The notes under the pieces are model-generated. The model worked only from the letters and a program-made list of their open reading frames with translations, was not told the DNA's origin and made no database searches. The position numbers and the translations under genes are program-made. 64,000 nucleotides of DNA from Streptomyces aurantiacus (GTDB lineage Bacteria > Actinomycetota > Actinomycetes > Streptomycetales > Streptomycetaceae). The number at the start of each line of letters is the position of its first letter. The first letter of the stretch is position 1. The DNA lies in contig NZ_CP114283.1 in the NCBI RefSeq assembly GCF_027107535.1, forward strand, positions 8,804,001 through 8,868,000, given 5' to 3'. Positions 1 through 10,590 of the stretch are shown in pieces.

Positions 1-39
1 TTGGTACCGTATGTTCAGGTTCGAATCCTGATGGGGGAG
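1..39 (+). tRNA. 3' part of a tRNA, probably tRNA-Gln (TTG)
   Basis: The window opens inside a tRNA gene. A T-arm is clear: stem TCAGG/CCTGA around the loop TTCGAAT (20-26), followed by the 3' acceptor strand TGGGGGA and discriminator G at 39. The bases TTG at 1-3 sit where the anticodon would be if the variable loop has four bases, which fits a glutamine tRNA. In Streptomyces a tRNA-Gln gene often lies just before glmU. The 5' half is outside the window, so identity is inferred. Confidence 0.7.
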
Positions 40-51
40 CCGTGCACCCCC

Positions 52-77
52 GGGCCCTGACATCCCTGTCAGGGCCC
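52..77 (+). terminator. Terminator hairpin after the tRNA gene
   Basis: A perfect 11-bp stem (GGGCCCTGACA, loop TCCC, TGTCAGGGCCC) lies 12 bases after the tRNA end and well before glmU. This is the usual position for a tRNA transcript terminator. No U-tract follows, as is common in Streptomyces. Confidence 0.75.
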
Positions 78-169
78 GCTCTCATGTCGTCCCCGAAACG
101 CCCCGGTATCCTGCGGATGTCCACACCCCAAAGGGCAACCCCAGTCATCCGAAGCCGAAGGGCACACCC

Positions 170-1657
170 GTGAGCGCCAACCTTCCCCAAGCTTTCGGCT
201 CCGCTCGAGCAGGGGGAACCCCGCTCGCAGCCGTCGTCGTCCTCGCAGCGGGTGAGGGCACCCGTATGAAGTCGGCCACGCCCAAGGTCCTGCACGACAT
301 CTGCGGCCGTTCCCTCGTCGGCCATGTACTCGCCGCGGCGGGCGAGTTGGAGCCCGAGAACCTGGTCGTCGTCGTGGGCCACGCCCGTGAGAAGGTCACG
401 GCGCACCTCGCCGGGACCGCTCCGGGCGTACGGACGGCGGTGCAGGCCGAGCAGAACGGCACGGGGCACGCCGTGCGGATGGGCCTGGAGGAACTGGGCG
501 GCGTCGTCGACGGCACCGTCGTGGTCGTCTGCGGGGACACGCCCCTGCTCACCGGCGAGACCCTCCAGAAGCTCGCCTCGACGCACACGGACGACGGCAA
601 CGCGGTCACCGTGCTCACCGCCGAGGTCCCGGACGCCACCGGTTACGGACGTATCGTCCGGGACGGCGCCTCGGGTGCGGTGACGGCGATCGTCGAGCAC
701 AAGGACGCCTCCGAGTCCCAGCGCGCGATCCGTGAGATCAACTCCGGCGTCTTCGCCTTCGACGGACAGCTGCTCGCGGACGCGCTCGGCAAGGTCCGCA
801 CGGACAACAGCCAGGGCGAGGAGTACCTGACGGACGTCCTCGGCATCCTCCGGGAGGCTGGGCACCGCGTCGGCGCCGCCGTGGCGGGCGACCACCGCGA
901 GATCGCCGGCATCAACAACCGCGTGCAGCTGGCGGAGGCCCGCCGCACCCTGAACGACCGTCTGCTGGAGCGCGCGATGCTCGCGGGCGTGACCGTCGTC
1001 GACCCGGCCTCGACGTGGGTCGACGCCACCGTCACCTTCGAGCAGGACGCGATCGTGCACCCCGGCACCCAGCTCCAGGGCGCCACGCACCTGGGCGAGG
1101 GCGCCGAGGTGGGCCCCAACACCCGCCTGAAGGACACCAGGGTGGGCGCGGGCGCGAGGATCGACAACACGGTCGCGGACGGCGCGGAGGTCGGTCCCCA
1201 GGCGAACGTGGGCCCCTACGCGTATCTCCGCCCCGGCACCCGCCTCGGACTGAAGGCCAAGGTGGGTACGTACGTGGAGACGAAGAACGCCTCGATCGGC
1301 GAGGGCACGAAGGTCCCGCACCTCTCGTACGTGGGTGACGCGACGATCGGCGACCACTCCAACATCGGGGCCGCGAGCGTCTTCGTGAACTACGACGGCG
1401 AGGCCAAGCACCACACGACGGTGGGGTCGCACTGCAAGACGGGTTCGGACAACATGTTTGTGGCGCCTGTCACCATCGGGGACGGTGCCTACACCGCCGC
1501 GGGGTCCGTGATCACGAAGGACGTGCCGCCCGGTTCGCTGGCCGTGGCCCGGGGCCAGCAGCGGAATATCGAGGGCTGGGTGGCCCGCAAGCGTCCGGGG
1601 AGCGCGGCTGCGAAGGCCGCGGAGGCGAGCGCCCGGGAGGCGGGCGGCGAAAGCTGA
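170..1657 (+). CDS. glmU: Bifunctional GlmU: UDP-GlcNAc pyrophosphorylase / GlcN-1-P acetyltransferase
   Basis: GlmU acetylates glucosamine-1-phosphate and then couples it to UTP, giving cytosolic UDP-GlcNAc for peptidoglycan. The N-terminal nucleotidyltransferase domain has the signature LAAGEGTRMKS at about residues 25-35 followed by PKVLHD. The C-terminal half is a left-handed beta-helix of hexapeptide repeats (about 265-460), with the acetyltransferase region KVPHLSYVGDATIG, NYDG and the Ala/Gly-rich end AAGSVI. Length (495 aa) is slightly above the roughly 480 aa usual in actinomycetes; a short Ala/Gly-rich stretch precedes the first motif. The GTG start gives the conserved opening MSAN. 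prs follows 120 bases later on the same strand, a conserved actinobacterial pair. Confidence 0.97.
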   Translation: MSANLPQAFGSARAGGTPLAAVVVLAAGEGTRMKSATPKVLHDICGRSLVGHVLAAAGELEPENLVVVVGHAREKVTAHLAGTAPGVRTAVQAEQNGTGHAVRMGLEELGGVVDGTVVVVCGDTPLLTGETLQKLASTHTDDGNAVTVLTAEVPDATGYGRIVRDGASGAVTAIVEHKDASESQRAIREINSGVFAFDGQLLADALGKVRTDNSQGEEYLTDVLGILREAGHRVGAAVAGDHREIAGINNRVQLAEARRTLNDRLLERAMLAGVTVVDPASTWVDATVTFEQDAIVHPGTQLQGATHLGEGAEVGPNTRLKDTRVGAGARIDNTVADGAEVGPQANVGPYAYLRPGTRLGLKAKVGTYVETKNASIGEGTKVPHLSYVGDATIGDHSNIGAASVFVNYDGEAKHHTTVGSHCKTGSDNMFVAPVTIGDGAYTAAGSVITKDVPPGSLAVARGQQRNIEGWVARKRPGSAAAKAAEASAREAGGES

Positions 1658-1777
1658 CCGGAAAGCGTCGGGCCGGACTCGGCGTACCGTGATAGACGAA
1701 CACCCGCACACCCAGCTGAGACCGCATCTGAGAACTGACTCGACATCCAGCTGAGACACCTCTGAGGAGACAGTGCT

Positions 1778-2749
1778 GTGACCGGGATCAAGACGACCGG
1801 CGAGAAGAAGATGATGTTCTTCTCCGGCCGCGCCCACCCCGAGCTTGCCGAGGAGGTCGCCCACCAGCTGGGTGTCGGGGTCGTCCCGACGAAGGCCTTC
1901 GACTTCGCCAACGGTGAGATCTACGTCCGCTACGAGGAGTCGGCCCGCGGCGCCGACTGCTTCCTGATCCAGAGCCACACGGCTCCGATCAACAAATGGA
2001 TCATGGAGCAGCTGATCATGATCGATGCTCTGAAGCGGGCCTCCGCCCGGAGCATCACGGTGATCATGCCGTTCTACGGTTACGCCCGTCAGGACAAGAA
2101 GCACCGTGGACGTGAGCCGATCTCGGCCCGTCTGATCGCCGACATGATGAAGACGGCGGGCGCGGACCGCCTCCTGACGGTCGATCTGCACACGGACCAG
2201 ATCCAGGGCTTCTTCGACGGCCCGGTGGACCACCTGTTCTCGCTGCCGCTGCTCGCGGACTACGTGGGTCACAAGGTGGACCGTACGAAGCTCACGGTCG
2301 TCTCGCCGGACGCCGGCCGCGTGCGCGTCGCCGACCGCTGGTGCGACCGGCTGGGCGCCCCGCTCGCGATCGTGCACAAGCGGCGCGACAAGGACGTCGC
2401 GAACCAGGTGACGGTCCACGAGGTCGTCGGTGACGTCGAGGGCCGGGTCTGTGTCCTGGTCGACGACATGATCGACACCGGTGGCACGATCTGTGCCGCC
2501 GCGGACGCGCTGTTCGCGCACGGCGCGGAGGACGTCATCGTGACGGCGACGCACGGTGTGCTGTCCGGTCCGGCCGCGGACCGTCTGAAGAACTCGAAGG
2601 TCAGTGAGTTCATCTTCACGGACACGCTGCCCACCCCGGGCGAGCTGGAGCTCGACAAGATCACGGTGCTGTCGATCGCGCCGACGATCGCGAACGCGGT
2701 GCGTGAGGTCTTCGAGGACGGTTCCGTGACCAGCCTCTTCGACGAGTAA
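1778..2749 (+). CDS. prs: Ribose-phosphate pyrophosphokinase (PRPP synthetase)
   Basis: Makes phosphoribosyl pyrophosphate from ribose-5-phosphate and ATP for nucleotide, histidine, tryptophan and NAD synthesis. Visible family motifs are the early segment DFANGEIYVRYEES, the ATP-binding loop region YGYARQDKKHRGREPIS, DLHTDQIQGFF, and the PRPP-binding loop CVLVDDMIDTGGTI near residue 230. The 323-aa length is normal. The GTG start at 1778 is preceded by GAGGAGA at a good distance. It sits between glmU and the L25 gene, the conserved Streptomyces order. Confidence 0.97.
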   Translation: MTGIKTTGEKKMMFFSGRAHPELAEEVAHQLGVGVVPTKAFDFANGEIYVRYEESARGADCFLIQSHTAPINKWIMEQLIMIDALKRASARSITVIMPFYGYARQDKKHRGREPISARLIADMMKTAGADRLLTVDLHTDQIQGFFDGPVDHLFSLPLLADYVGHKVDRTKLTVVSPDAGRVRVADRWCDRLGAPLAIVHKRRDKDVANQVTVHEVVGDVEGRVCVLVDDMIDTGGTICAAADALFAHGAEDVIVTATHGVLSGPAADRLKNSKVSEFIFTDTLPTPGELELDKITVLSIAPTIANAVREVFEDGSVTSLFDE

Positions 2750-2843
2750 CAAGTCCGGCCGCGGCCTCCTCGGGGTCCGCGTAGATCGATTTCTTGTACG
2801 GCCTCCCCGCCGCGTAAGCTGTCACAGTTGCTCGGCGAGGGAG

Positions 2844-2864
2844 GCCGCACTCTTTTGGTGCGGC
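2844..2864 (+). promoter_or_regulatory. Hairpin in the rplY leader
   Basis: The 196-base gap between prs and rplY contains a 7-bp perfect stem (GCCGCAC, seven-base loop TCTTTTG, GTGCGGC) about 80 bases before the rplY start. A possible promoter lies just upstream (TTGTAC, then TAAGCT, spacer 15, near 2792-2818). It could terminate prs transcription or be part of an L25 leader. Its function is not established from sequence alone. Confidence 0.35.
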
Positions 2865-2945
2865 GGTCCGTTATCGACGCGCTCTTCGTAGCAGGCCGAT
2901 TGTGTGGCCGGGTGACTTTCTTCCCCCTGTACTACGAGGAGTGAC

Positions 2946-3533
2946 ATGTCCGAGGTCAAGCTCGCCGCCGAGACCCGCACCGAGTTCGGCAAGGGTGCCG
3001 CGCGCCGCATCCGCCGTGAGAGCAAGGTTCCCGCCGTCGTGTACGGCCACGGTGGCGACCCGGTCCACATCACGCTGCCGGGCCACGAGCTCCAGCTCGC
3101 CCTGCGTACCCCGAACGTCCTGCTGACCCTGGACATCGAGGGCAAGTCCCAGCTGGCGATCCCGAAGGCCGTCCAGCGTGACGCCATCAAGGGCTTCCTC
3201 GAGCACGTCGACCTGCTGCTGGTGAAGAGCGGCGAGAAGGTCAACGTCGAGGTGTACGTGCACACCGAGGGCGACCTGGCCCCCGGCGCCTTCCTTCTCG
3301 AGCACGTGCTCAGCACGCTGACCGTCGAGGCCGAGGCCACGCACATCCCCGAGTCGGTCACCGTCTCCATCGAGGGCCTGGAGGCCGGTGCCGCCATCCT
3401 CGCCAAGGACATCCCGCTGCCCGAGGGCACCACGCTGGCCATCGACGAGGACGCGGTCGTGCTGCAGGTTCTGGCCGCCCAGGCCGAGGAGCCCGCGGAC
3501 GAGTCCGCAGGTGACGAGTCCGCCGAGGCCTGA
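2946..3533 (+). CDS. rplY: 50S ribosomal protein L25 / general stress protein Ctc
   Basis: Two-domain L25 (TL5/Ctc type), which binds 5S rRNA in the large subunit. Residues 1-90 form the 5S-binding domain (MSEVKLAAETRTEFGKGAARRIRR, then VPAVVYGHGGDPVHITLPGHEL). Residues about 95-180 form the second beta domain seen in the longer CTC versions. The C-terminus is an acidic tail rich in Glu, Ala and Asp (EEPADESAGDESAEA), as in other actinobacteria. A ribosome binding site (ACGAGGAGTG) precedes the ATG. It has its own leader and a terminator downstream, so it is probably transcribed alone or with prs read-through. Confidence 0.96.
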   Translation: MSEVKLAAETRTEFGKGAARRIRRESKVPAVVYGHGGDPVHITLPGHELQLALRTPNVLLTLDIEGKSQLAIPKAVQRDAIKGFLEHVDLLLVKSGEKVNVEVYVHTEGDLAPGAFLLEHVLSTLTVEAEATHIPESVTVSIEGLEAGAAILAKDIPLPEGTTLAIDEDAVVLQVLAAQAEEPADESAGDESAEA

Positions 3534-3557
3534 TCCCGCACCGGATCACTGTTCGCC

Positions 3558-3610
3558 GGCCGCCGCTCCTGTAGGCCCTGTCGTCACGACGGGGCCCGGG
3601 GGCGGCGGCC
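3558..3610 (+). terminator. Nested hairpin terminator between rplY and pth
   Basis: An outer 9-bp stem (GGCCGCCGC with GCGGCGGCC) encloses an inner stem (GGCCC with GGGCC, plus GTCG with CGAC). It starts 24 bases after the rplY stop codon. Confidence 0.7.
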
Positions 3611-3679
3611 TGCGCGTATCCGCCGATCGACGACCGCTGGTCGAGAGCAGCTGGTCAAGGACCCTTGGGAGACACGGAC

Positions 3680-4276
3680 GTGACCACGGAACCAGGCGCC
3701 CCCTGGCTGATCGTGGGGCTCGGCAACCCCGGCCCCGACTACGCCATGAACCGCCACAACGTGGGCTTCATGGTGGCCGACCTCCTCGCCGGGCGGATCG
3801 GCGGGAAGTTCAAGAGGGCGGGCAAGGCCCAGGCGCAGGTGATCGAGGGGCGGATCGGCCCGCCGGGTCCGGCGAACCGCCGGGTGATCCTGGCGAAGCC
3901 GATGTCGTACATGAACCTGTCGGGCGGGCCGGTGACGGGTCTGCGTGACTTCTACAAGGTGCCGACGGCGAACATCGTGGCCATGCACGACGAGCTGGAC
4001 ATCGACTACGGGGTGCTGCGGCTCAAGCTGGGCGGCGGCGACAACGGCCACAACGGTCTGAAGTCGATGACGAAGGCGATGGGCCCGGACTACCACCGGG
4101 TCCGGTTCGGCATCGGTCGTCCGCCGGGGCGTATGCAGGTCGCCGATTTCGTGCTGAAGGACTTCTCCTCGGCCGAGCGCAAGGAACTCGACTACTTCGT
4201 GGACCGGGCCGCGGACGCGGTGGAGGCGCTGGTCATCGAGGGGTTGGAGCGGGCGCAGTCGACGTACAACTCGTGA
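3680..4276 (+). CDS. pth: Peptidyl-tRNA hydrolase
   Basis: Releases peptides from prematurely dissociated peptidyl-tRNA. The family core is clear: [22 protein letters not shown] at residues 9-30 with the catalytic His in NRHNVG, then [13 protein letters not shown], the HDELDI segment with the catalytic Asp, and [13 protein letters not shown]. The 198-aa length is normal. A TTG five codons upstream (3665) is also open, but GTG at 3680 has GGGAGA seven bases before it and gives the usual N-terminus, so I chose it. It lies alone between two hairpins and a small membrane-protein gene. Confidence 0.95.
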   Translation: MTTEPGAPWLIVGLGNPGPDYAMNRHNVGFMVADLLAGRIGGKFKRAGKAQAQVIEGRIGPPGPANRRVILAKPMSYMNLSGGPVTGLRDFYKVPTANIVAMHDELDIDYGVLRLKLGGGDNGHNGLKSMTKAMGPDYHRVRFGIGRPPGRMQVADFVLKDFSSAERKELDYFVDRAADAVEALVIEGLERAQSTYNS

Positions 4277-4403
4277 GGTGTGACGTGCGGCTTCCCGGGT
4301 GGGCCCGGCGGGTGCCCCGGGGCAGTTGAAAGGTCCGTACAACGCGGGACTTGTCCCCCACCGGAGTTGACCGGGCGCGGGGCCATGGCCAAGGATCGCC
4401 GCC

Positions 4404-4889
4404 ATGCCTGCCCATGCCTCCCGTCGGAACGCGTCCGTGGCGCTGCGGTTCGGGCGGCTCGCGGCGATGGGTACGGTCGCGGTGCTGATTTTGATCGCGG
4501 GTGTCTGGGCGTCCTGGGGCACTGCCCAGCACGTGATGCTCACCAAGGGGCGCGAGCGCGGCACGATGACGGTCACCCGGTGTGCCGAGGACCGGTGCAC
4601 GGGTCCGTACCGGCCGGTGTCGGCGGGGTCCACGGCGCGGGACCTGGTCGTGCTCGACAGTGAGGTGGCCGTCGAGAAGGGCCGCACGTACACGGTGGTG
4701 GTGAAGCCCGGCAGTGACGATGTCGTCCGCACGGGCACCGGTGGTCTTCTCTATGCCTGGGTGCCGCTCGGAGGCGCGCTGATGCTCGCTTCGATGGTGG
4801 TGGCGGGCGGGCTGCGGCTGAGCCGGCCGGCATGGGTGCTGGGCGGTGCGGGTCTGACGCTGGTGACGGCCGCGTTCCTGGCGCTCTGA
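4404..4889 (+). CDS. Small integral membrane protein of unknown function
   Basis: I do not recognise a named family. The 161-aa product has three predicted membrane segments: residues about 17-38 (FGRLAAMGTVAVLILIAGVW), about 112-132 and about 138-160. A stretch of about 70 residues between the first and second carries two cysteines (TRCAEDRCTGPY) and would lie outside the membrane. AAGGA eight bases before the ATG supports the start. It sits between pth and ppc, where Streptomyces genomes usually carry one such membrane protein. Function unknown. Confidence 0.8.
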   Translation: MPAHASRRNASVALRFGRLAAMGTVAVLILIAGVWASWGTAQHVMLTKGRERGTMTVTRCAEDRCTGPYRPVSAGSTARDLVVLDSEVAVEKGRTYTVVVKPGSDDVVRTGTGGLLYAWVPLGGALMLASMVVAGGLRLSRPAWVLGGAGLTLVTAAFLAL

Positions 4890-4900
4890 GGTTTTCTCCC

Positions 4901-4964
4901 CGCACGCGAAGGCGCCTGTCCGGCTCGTACGGTTGCGTACGGGCCGGACAGGCGCCTTCGTGCG
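4901..4964. terminator. Long bidirectional terminator between convergent genes
   Basis: An 18-bp perfect stem (4907-4924 with 4943-4960), extended by CGCAC/GTGCG-type pairing at the base. It lies between the membrane-protein gene (plus) and ppc (minus), so it can stop transcription from both sides. Confidence 0.9.
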
Positions 4965-4979
4965 CCGTGGCGGTGCGGG

Positions 4980-7712
<2,733 letters not shown>

Positions 7713-7880
7713 AGGTGCGGCTCCTTGCAGTGTTGAAGCTCGTCTGGAGGGGAACCCGTCGGCCCGAGGCGGCGAGTGCCGCATCAGCGGCCGGGCATCC
7801 GGGAATGAAACAGAGCGGACCGCGCTGTCCGACCGAGACCAAGGATAGGTGTCCGTGCGGACGCGCGGTTTCTGGGGCTC

Positions 7881-7938
7881 TTGCCCCCGGGCGGCGCGCT
7901 GCCATACTTACGATGCCGTAGGTTACGGACCCGTAGGT
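7881..7938 (+). promoter_or_regulatory. Probable promoter and operator of the desaturase-TetR operon
   Basis: TTGCCC (7881) and CATACT (7903) are spaced 16 bases, resembling a sigma-HrdB promoter. Over the expected start site lie an inverted repeat CCGTA-GGT-TACGG (7916-7928) and a second copy of CCGTAGGT at 7931-7938, exactly 15 bases from the first. This looks like a site for the TetR protein encoded as the second gene of the operon. The match is by eye. Confidence 0.5.
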
Positions 7939-8009
7939 GCTGTTTTCGGCTACCCACGGGTGCGATTACCGGCCACTCTCTCAATCCTCGACCCCACAGG
8001 GGACGCCCC

Positions 8010-9020
8010 ATGACCACGAGTTCCGATGTGATCGATGACGCCCCGAAGGCGCACGACGACTCCGCGCTCGCCTCCGCCACACTGGGCGGCGAGCAGAAGC
8101 GTTCGATCGAGCAGATCACCCTTCTCCTCTTCATCACCGTCCCGTTCCTGGCCGTCCTCGCGGCGGTTCCGCTGGCCTGGGGCTGGGGTGTGAGCTGGCT
8201 GGACCTCGGCCTGCTGGTGTTCTTCTACTACCTGGGATGCCACGGCATCACGATCGGTTTCCACCGGTATTTCACGCACGGTGCCTTCAAGGCGAAGCGT
8301 CCGCTGCGCATCGCCCTGGCGATCGCCGGTTCGATGGCCGTCGAGGGGCCCGTGGTCCGCTGGGTGGCCGACCATCGCAAGCACCACAAGTTCTCCGACG
8401 CCGAGGGCGACCCCCACTCGCCGTGGCGCTTCGGTGAGACGGTGCCGGCCCTGATGAAGGGCCTGTGGTGGGCGCACATCGCCTGGATGTTCGACGAGGA
8501 GCAGACGCCGCAGGAGAAGTACGCGCCGGACCTGATCAAGGACCGGACGATCCGTACGATCTCGCGCCAGTTCCTCCTGTGGGCGGGACTGTCCCTCATG
8601 CTCCCGGCACTGATCGGCGGCCTGGTGACGATGTCCTGGTGGGGTGCGTTCACGGGCTTCTTCTGGGGCTCGCTCGTGCGTGTGGCGCTGCTGCACCATG
8701 TGACCTGGTCGATCAACTCGATCTGCCACGCGGTCGGCAAGCGCCCCTTCAAGTCGCGTGACCGTTCGGGCAACGTGTGGTGGCTGGCGGTGCTGTCCTG
8801 CGGCGAGTCGTGGCACAACCTGCATCACGCGGATCCGACGTCGGCGCGGCACGGTGTGGAGCGCGGACAGGTGGACTCCTCGGCCCGGCTCATCCGCTGG
8901 TTCGAGAAGCTCGGCTGGGCGTACGACGTGCGCTGGCCGTCACGCTCGCGTATCGATTCCCGTCGCAACCCGGACGGGAAGGGCGCCCGACGCAAGGCGG
9001 AGGCCGCCGACGCGGCATGA
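8010..9020 (+). CDS. Membrane fatty acyl-CoA desaturase (delta-9 type)
   Basis: Introduces a cis double bond into acyl chains, adjusting membrane fluidity. The 336-aa protein has the three histidine boxes that bind the di-iron centre: HRYFTH (85-90), HRKHH (122-126) and HNLHH (about 270). Hydrophobic segments lie at about 37-55, 60-80, 100-115 and 190-225. The reading frame is open upstream of 8010, but ATG at 8010 is preceded by GGGGAC and gives the family-typical N-terminus. Its stop codon overlaps the start of the TetR gene (ATGA), so the two are translationally coupled. Electron donors are not encoded nearby. Confidence 0.93.
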   Translation: MTTSSDVIDDAPKAHDDSALASATLGGEQKRSIEQITLLLFITVPFLAVLAAVPLAWGWGVSWLDLGLLVFFYYLGCHGITIGFHRYFTHGAFKAKRPLRIALAIAGSMAVEGPVVRWVADHRKHHKFSDAEGDPHSPWRFGETVPALMKGLWWAHIAWMFDEEQTPQEKYAPDLIKDRTIRTISRQFLLWAGLSLMLPALIGGLVTMSWWGAFTGFFWGSLVRVALLHHVTWSINSICHAVGKRPFKSRDRSGNVWWLAVLSCGESWHNLHHADPTSARHGVERGQVDSSARLIRWFEKLGWAYDVRWPSRSRIDSRRNPDGKGARRKAEAADAA

Positions 9021-9688
9021 TTGACGGCGTGGCCGACTCCAGCACACCCAGCAATGAAAAGCCGCGGCGCGTCCGCCGCACCCGGATGACCGGTGCGGAG
9101 CGGCGGGCCCAGTTGCTGGAGATCGGCCGTACGCTCTTCGCCCAGAAGGGCTTCGAGGCGACGTCGGTGGAGGAGATCGCGGCGAAGGCGGGCGTCTCCA
9201 AGCCGGTCGTGTACGAGCACTTCGGCGGCAAGGAGGGGCTGTACGCGGTGGTGGTGGACCGTGAGATGCGCCGCCTGCTGGACGGCGTGACGAGCTCACT
9301 GACAGCAGGCCACCCGCGTGAGCTCTGCGAGCAGGCGGCCTTCGCCCTCCTCGACTACATCGAGGAGTACACGGACGGTTTCCGCATCCTGGTCCGCGAC
9401 TCCCCCATCCCGCAGTCCACAGGCTCCTTCGCATCCCTGATCTCGGACATCGCGACACAGGTGGAGGACATCCTGGGCCGTGAGTTCAAGCGCCGCGGCT
9501 TCGACCCGAAGCTCGCGCCGCTCTACGCCCAGGCCCTGGTCGGCATGGTCGCGCTGACCGGCCAGTGGTGGCTGGACGTCCGCCGCCCGAAGAAGGCGGA
9601 GGTGGCGGCCCATCTGGTGAACCTGGCGTGGCACGGCCTGGACGGCCTGGAGGCGAAGCCGCGGCTGATAGGACGCCGGAAGGCCTAG
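9017..9688 (+). CDS. TetR-family regulator, probably of the desaturase operon
   Basis: The 223-aa product has a TetR N-terminal helix-turn-helix at about residues 40-85 (ATSVEEIAAKAGVSKPVVYEHFGGKEGLY) and an all-helical ligand domain after it. The ATG at 9017 overlaps the desaturase stop (ATGA); a GTG at 9029, which gives the opening VADSSTP, is an equally plausible start. Because it is coupled to the desaturase, and inverted repeats lie at the operon promoter, it probably represses that operon in response to acyl-CoA. The ligand is inferred only from context. Confidence 0.9.
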   Translation: MIDGVADSSTPSNEKPRRVRRTRMTGAERRAQLLEIGRTLFAQKGFEATSVEEIAAKAGVSKPVVYEHFGGKEGLYAVVVDREMRRLLDGVTSSLTAGHPRELCEQAAFALLDYIEEYTDGFRILVRDSPIPQSTGSFASLISDIATQVEDILGREFKRRGFDPKLAPLYAQALVGMVALTGQWWLDVRRPKKAEVAAHLVNLAWHGLDGLEAKPRLIGRRKA

Positions 9689-9734
9689 CAGGCGCTACGG
9701 CGGGAATGCGCGGGTCCGCGCACCTTCCCAGACC

Positions 9735-9983
9735 GAGATTGCGATCAGCGCGGCCCGTTCCCAGCTCGGCGACCTCGTCCGGCGCGCGGCGCACGGCCGC
9801 GAGACCATCGCCCTCACCGATCACGGCCATGTGGCCGCGCTCCTGGTCTCGCCCCAGGTGATAGAGGATCTCGAAGACGCACTCGCGGTCGCCGACTACC
9901 AGCGGCGCAAGGCCGAGGGGACGCTTGGACCCGGCATCCCCATGGCAGAGGTACGCAAGCAGCTGGGGCTCGAACAGCAGTGA
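9735..9983 (+). CDS. Phd/YefM-type antitoxin, start codon not identifiable
   Basis: This frame encodes about 82 residues that read as a full Phd/YefM antitoxin: TEIAISAARSQLGDLVRRA, then HGRETIALTDHGHVAALLVSP, then an Asp/Glu-rich helix and a basic C-terminus ending LGLEQQ. No ATG, GTG or TTG exists in frame upstream of the domain; the only nearby ATG (9706) is in another frame. So translation starts at a non-canonical codon (ATT at 9738 is one option), or there is a one-base indel, real or from assembly. The given start is approximate. Its stop codon overlaps the toxin start (GTGA). Confidence 0.6.
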   Translation, partial: EIAISAARSQLGDLVRRAAHGRETIALTDHGHVAALLVSPQVIEDLEDALAVADYQRRKAEGTLGPGIPMAEVRKQLGLEQQ

Positions 9984-10231
9984 CCTACGAGATCAGCTTC
10001 GACCCGCACGCCCTCAACTCCGCAGCCAGGTCCCTCAAGGAGGACCCCAGCGGCCTCGCCCTTCTCCTGGACACCATCGACAAGCTGGCTGACGATCCTC
10101 GTCCGGCAGGTTCGATTCCATACGGCTCTCCCGACCTCGGCCGCCTACACATCGGTGACTACCGGGGTCTGTACGTCATCGACAACGACGTGATCCGCAT
10201 CCTCATCACTCACCTGGGCCGCACGCCCTGA
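9980..10231 (+). CDS. RelE/ParE-family toxin
   Basis: An 83-aa protein with the RelE fold pattern: MTYEISFDPHALNSAARSLK, a middle SIPYGSPDLGRLHIGDYRGLYVID, and the final strand VIRILITHLG. The conserved Arg-containing GDYR segment is present. RelE-like toxins cleave mRNA on the ribosome. Its GTG start overlaps the antitoxin stop by four bases, the usual arrangement. The 3' end overlaps the convergent VOC gene by 26 bases. GC content is a little less extreme than the neighbours, which fits an accessory insertion, but I see no mobile-element ends. Confidence 0.8.
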   Translation: MTYEISFDPHALNSAARSLKEDPSGLALLLDTIDKLADDPRPAGSIPYGSPDLGRLHIGDYRGLYVIDNDVIRILITHLGRTP

Positions 10232-10586
10232 GGACCGGCTCCAGGAACTCCAGCCGGTTGCCCACGGGGTCCTCGGAGGAGAAGCGGCGGTGCCCCGGGA
10301 GCCCACCGTCCCAGGTCACCGCCGCTCCGCAGGCGGTGAGGCGGGCCGCGTACGCCTCGATGCCCGTGACCCGCAGCCCCGGGTGGGCCTTCTTCGCGGG
10401 TCTGAAGTCGGGTTCGACGCCCAGGTGGAGCTGGATCGCTCCCGCCCGGAACCAACACCCGCGCGCCGCGAGCACCGGCGGCTTGGGGACCTCCGTCATG
10501 CCGAGGACATCGACGTAGTACGTGCGCAGAGCGTCCTCGGAGCCCGGCGGGGCGGCGAGCTGGACATGGTCGACGGCAGCGAGCAT
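10206..10586 (-). CDS. VOC-family (glyoxalase/dioxygenase-like) protein
   Basis: A 126-aa single VOC module with two beta-alpha-beta-beta-beta units: AVDHVQLAAPPGSEDALRTYYVDVLGM at the start, IQLHLGV in the middle, and the terminal GNRLEFLEP. Candidate metal ligands are His7, His at about 54 and Glu at about 117. The substrate cannot be read from sequence. It begins four bases after the tam stop codon, so it is probably the second gene of that operon. Its 3' end runs 26 bases into the toxin gene on the other strand. Confidence 0.85.
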   Translation of the reverse strand: MLAAVDHVQLAAPPGSEDALRTYYVDVLGMTEVPKPPVLAARGCWFRAGAIQLHLGVEPDFRPAKKAHPGLRVTGIEAYAARLTACGAAVTWDGGLPGHRRFSSEDPVGNRLEFLEPVLRACGPGE

Positions 10587-10590
10587 GGCG

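Noticed and set aside
9980..10586. Mobile element carrying the toxin-antitoxin pair
   Set aside because: No integrase, transposase, terminal repeats or target duplication were found on either side.
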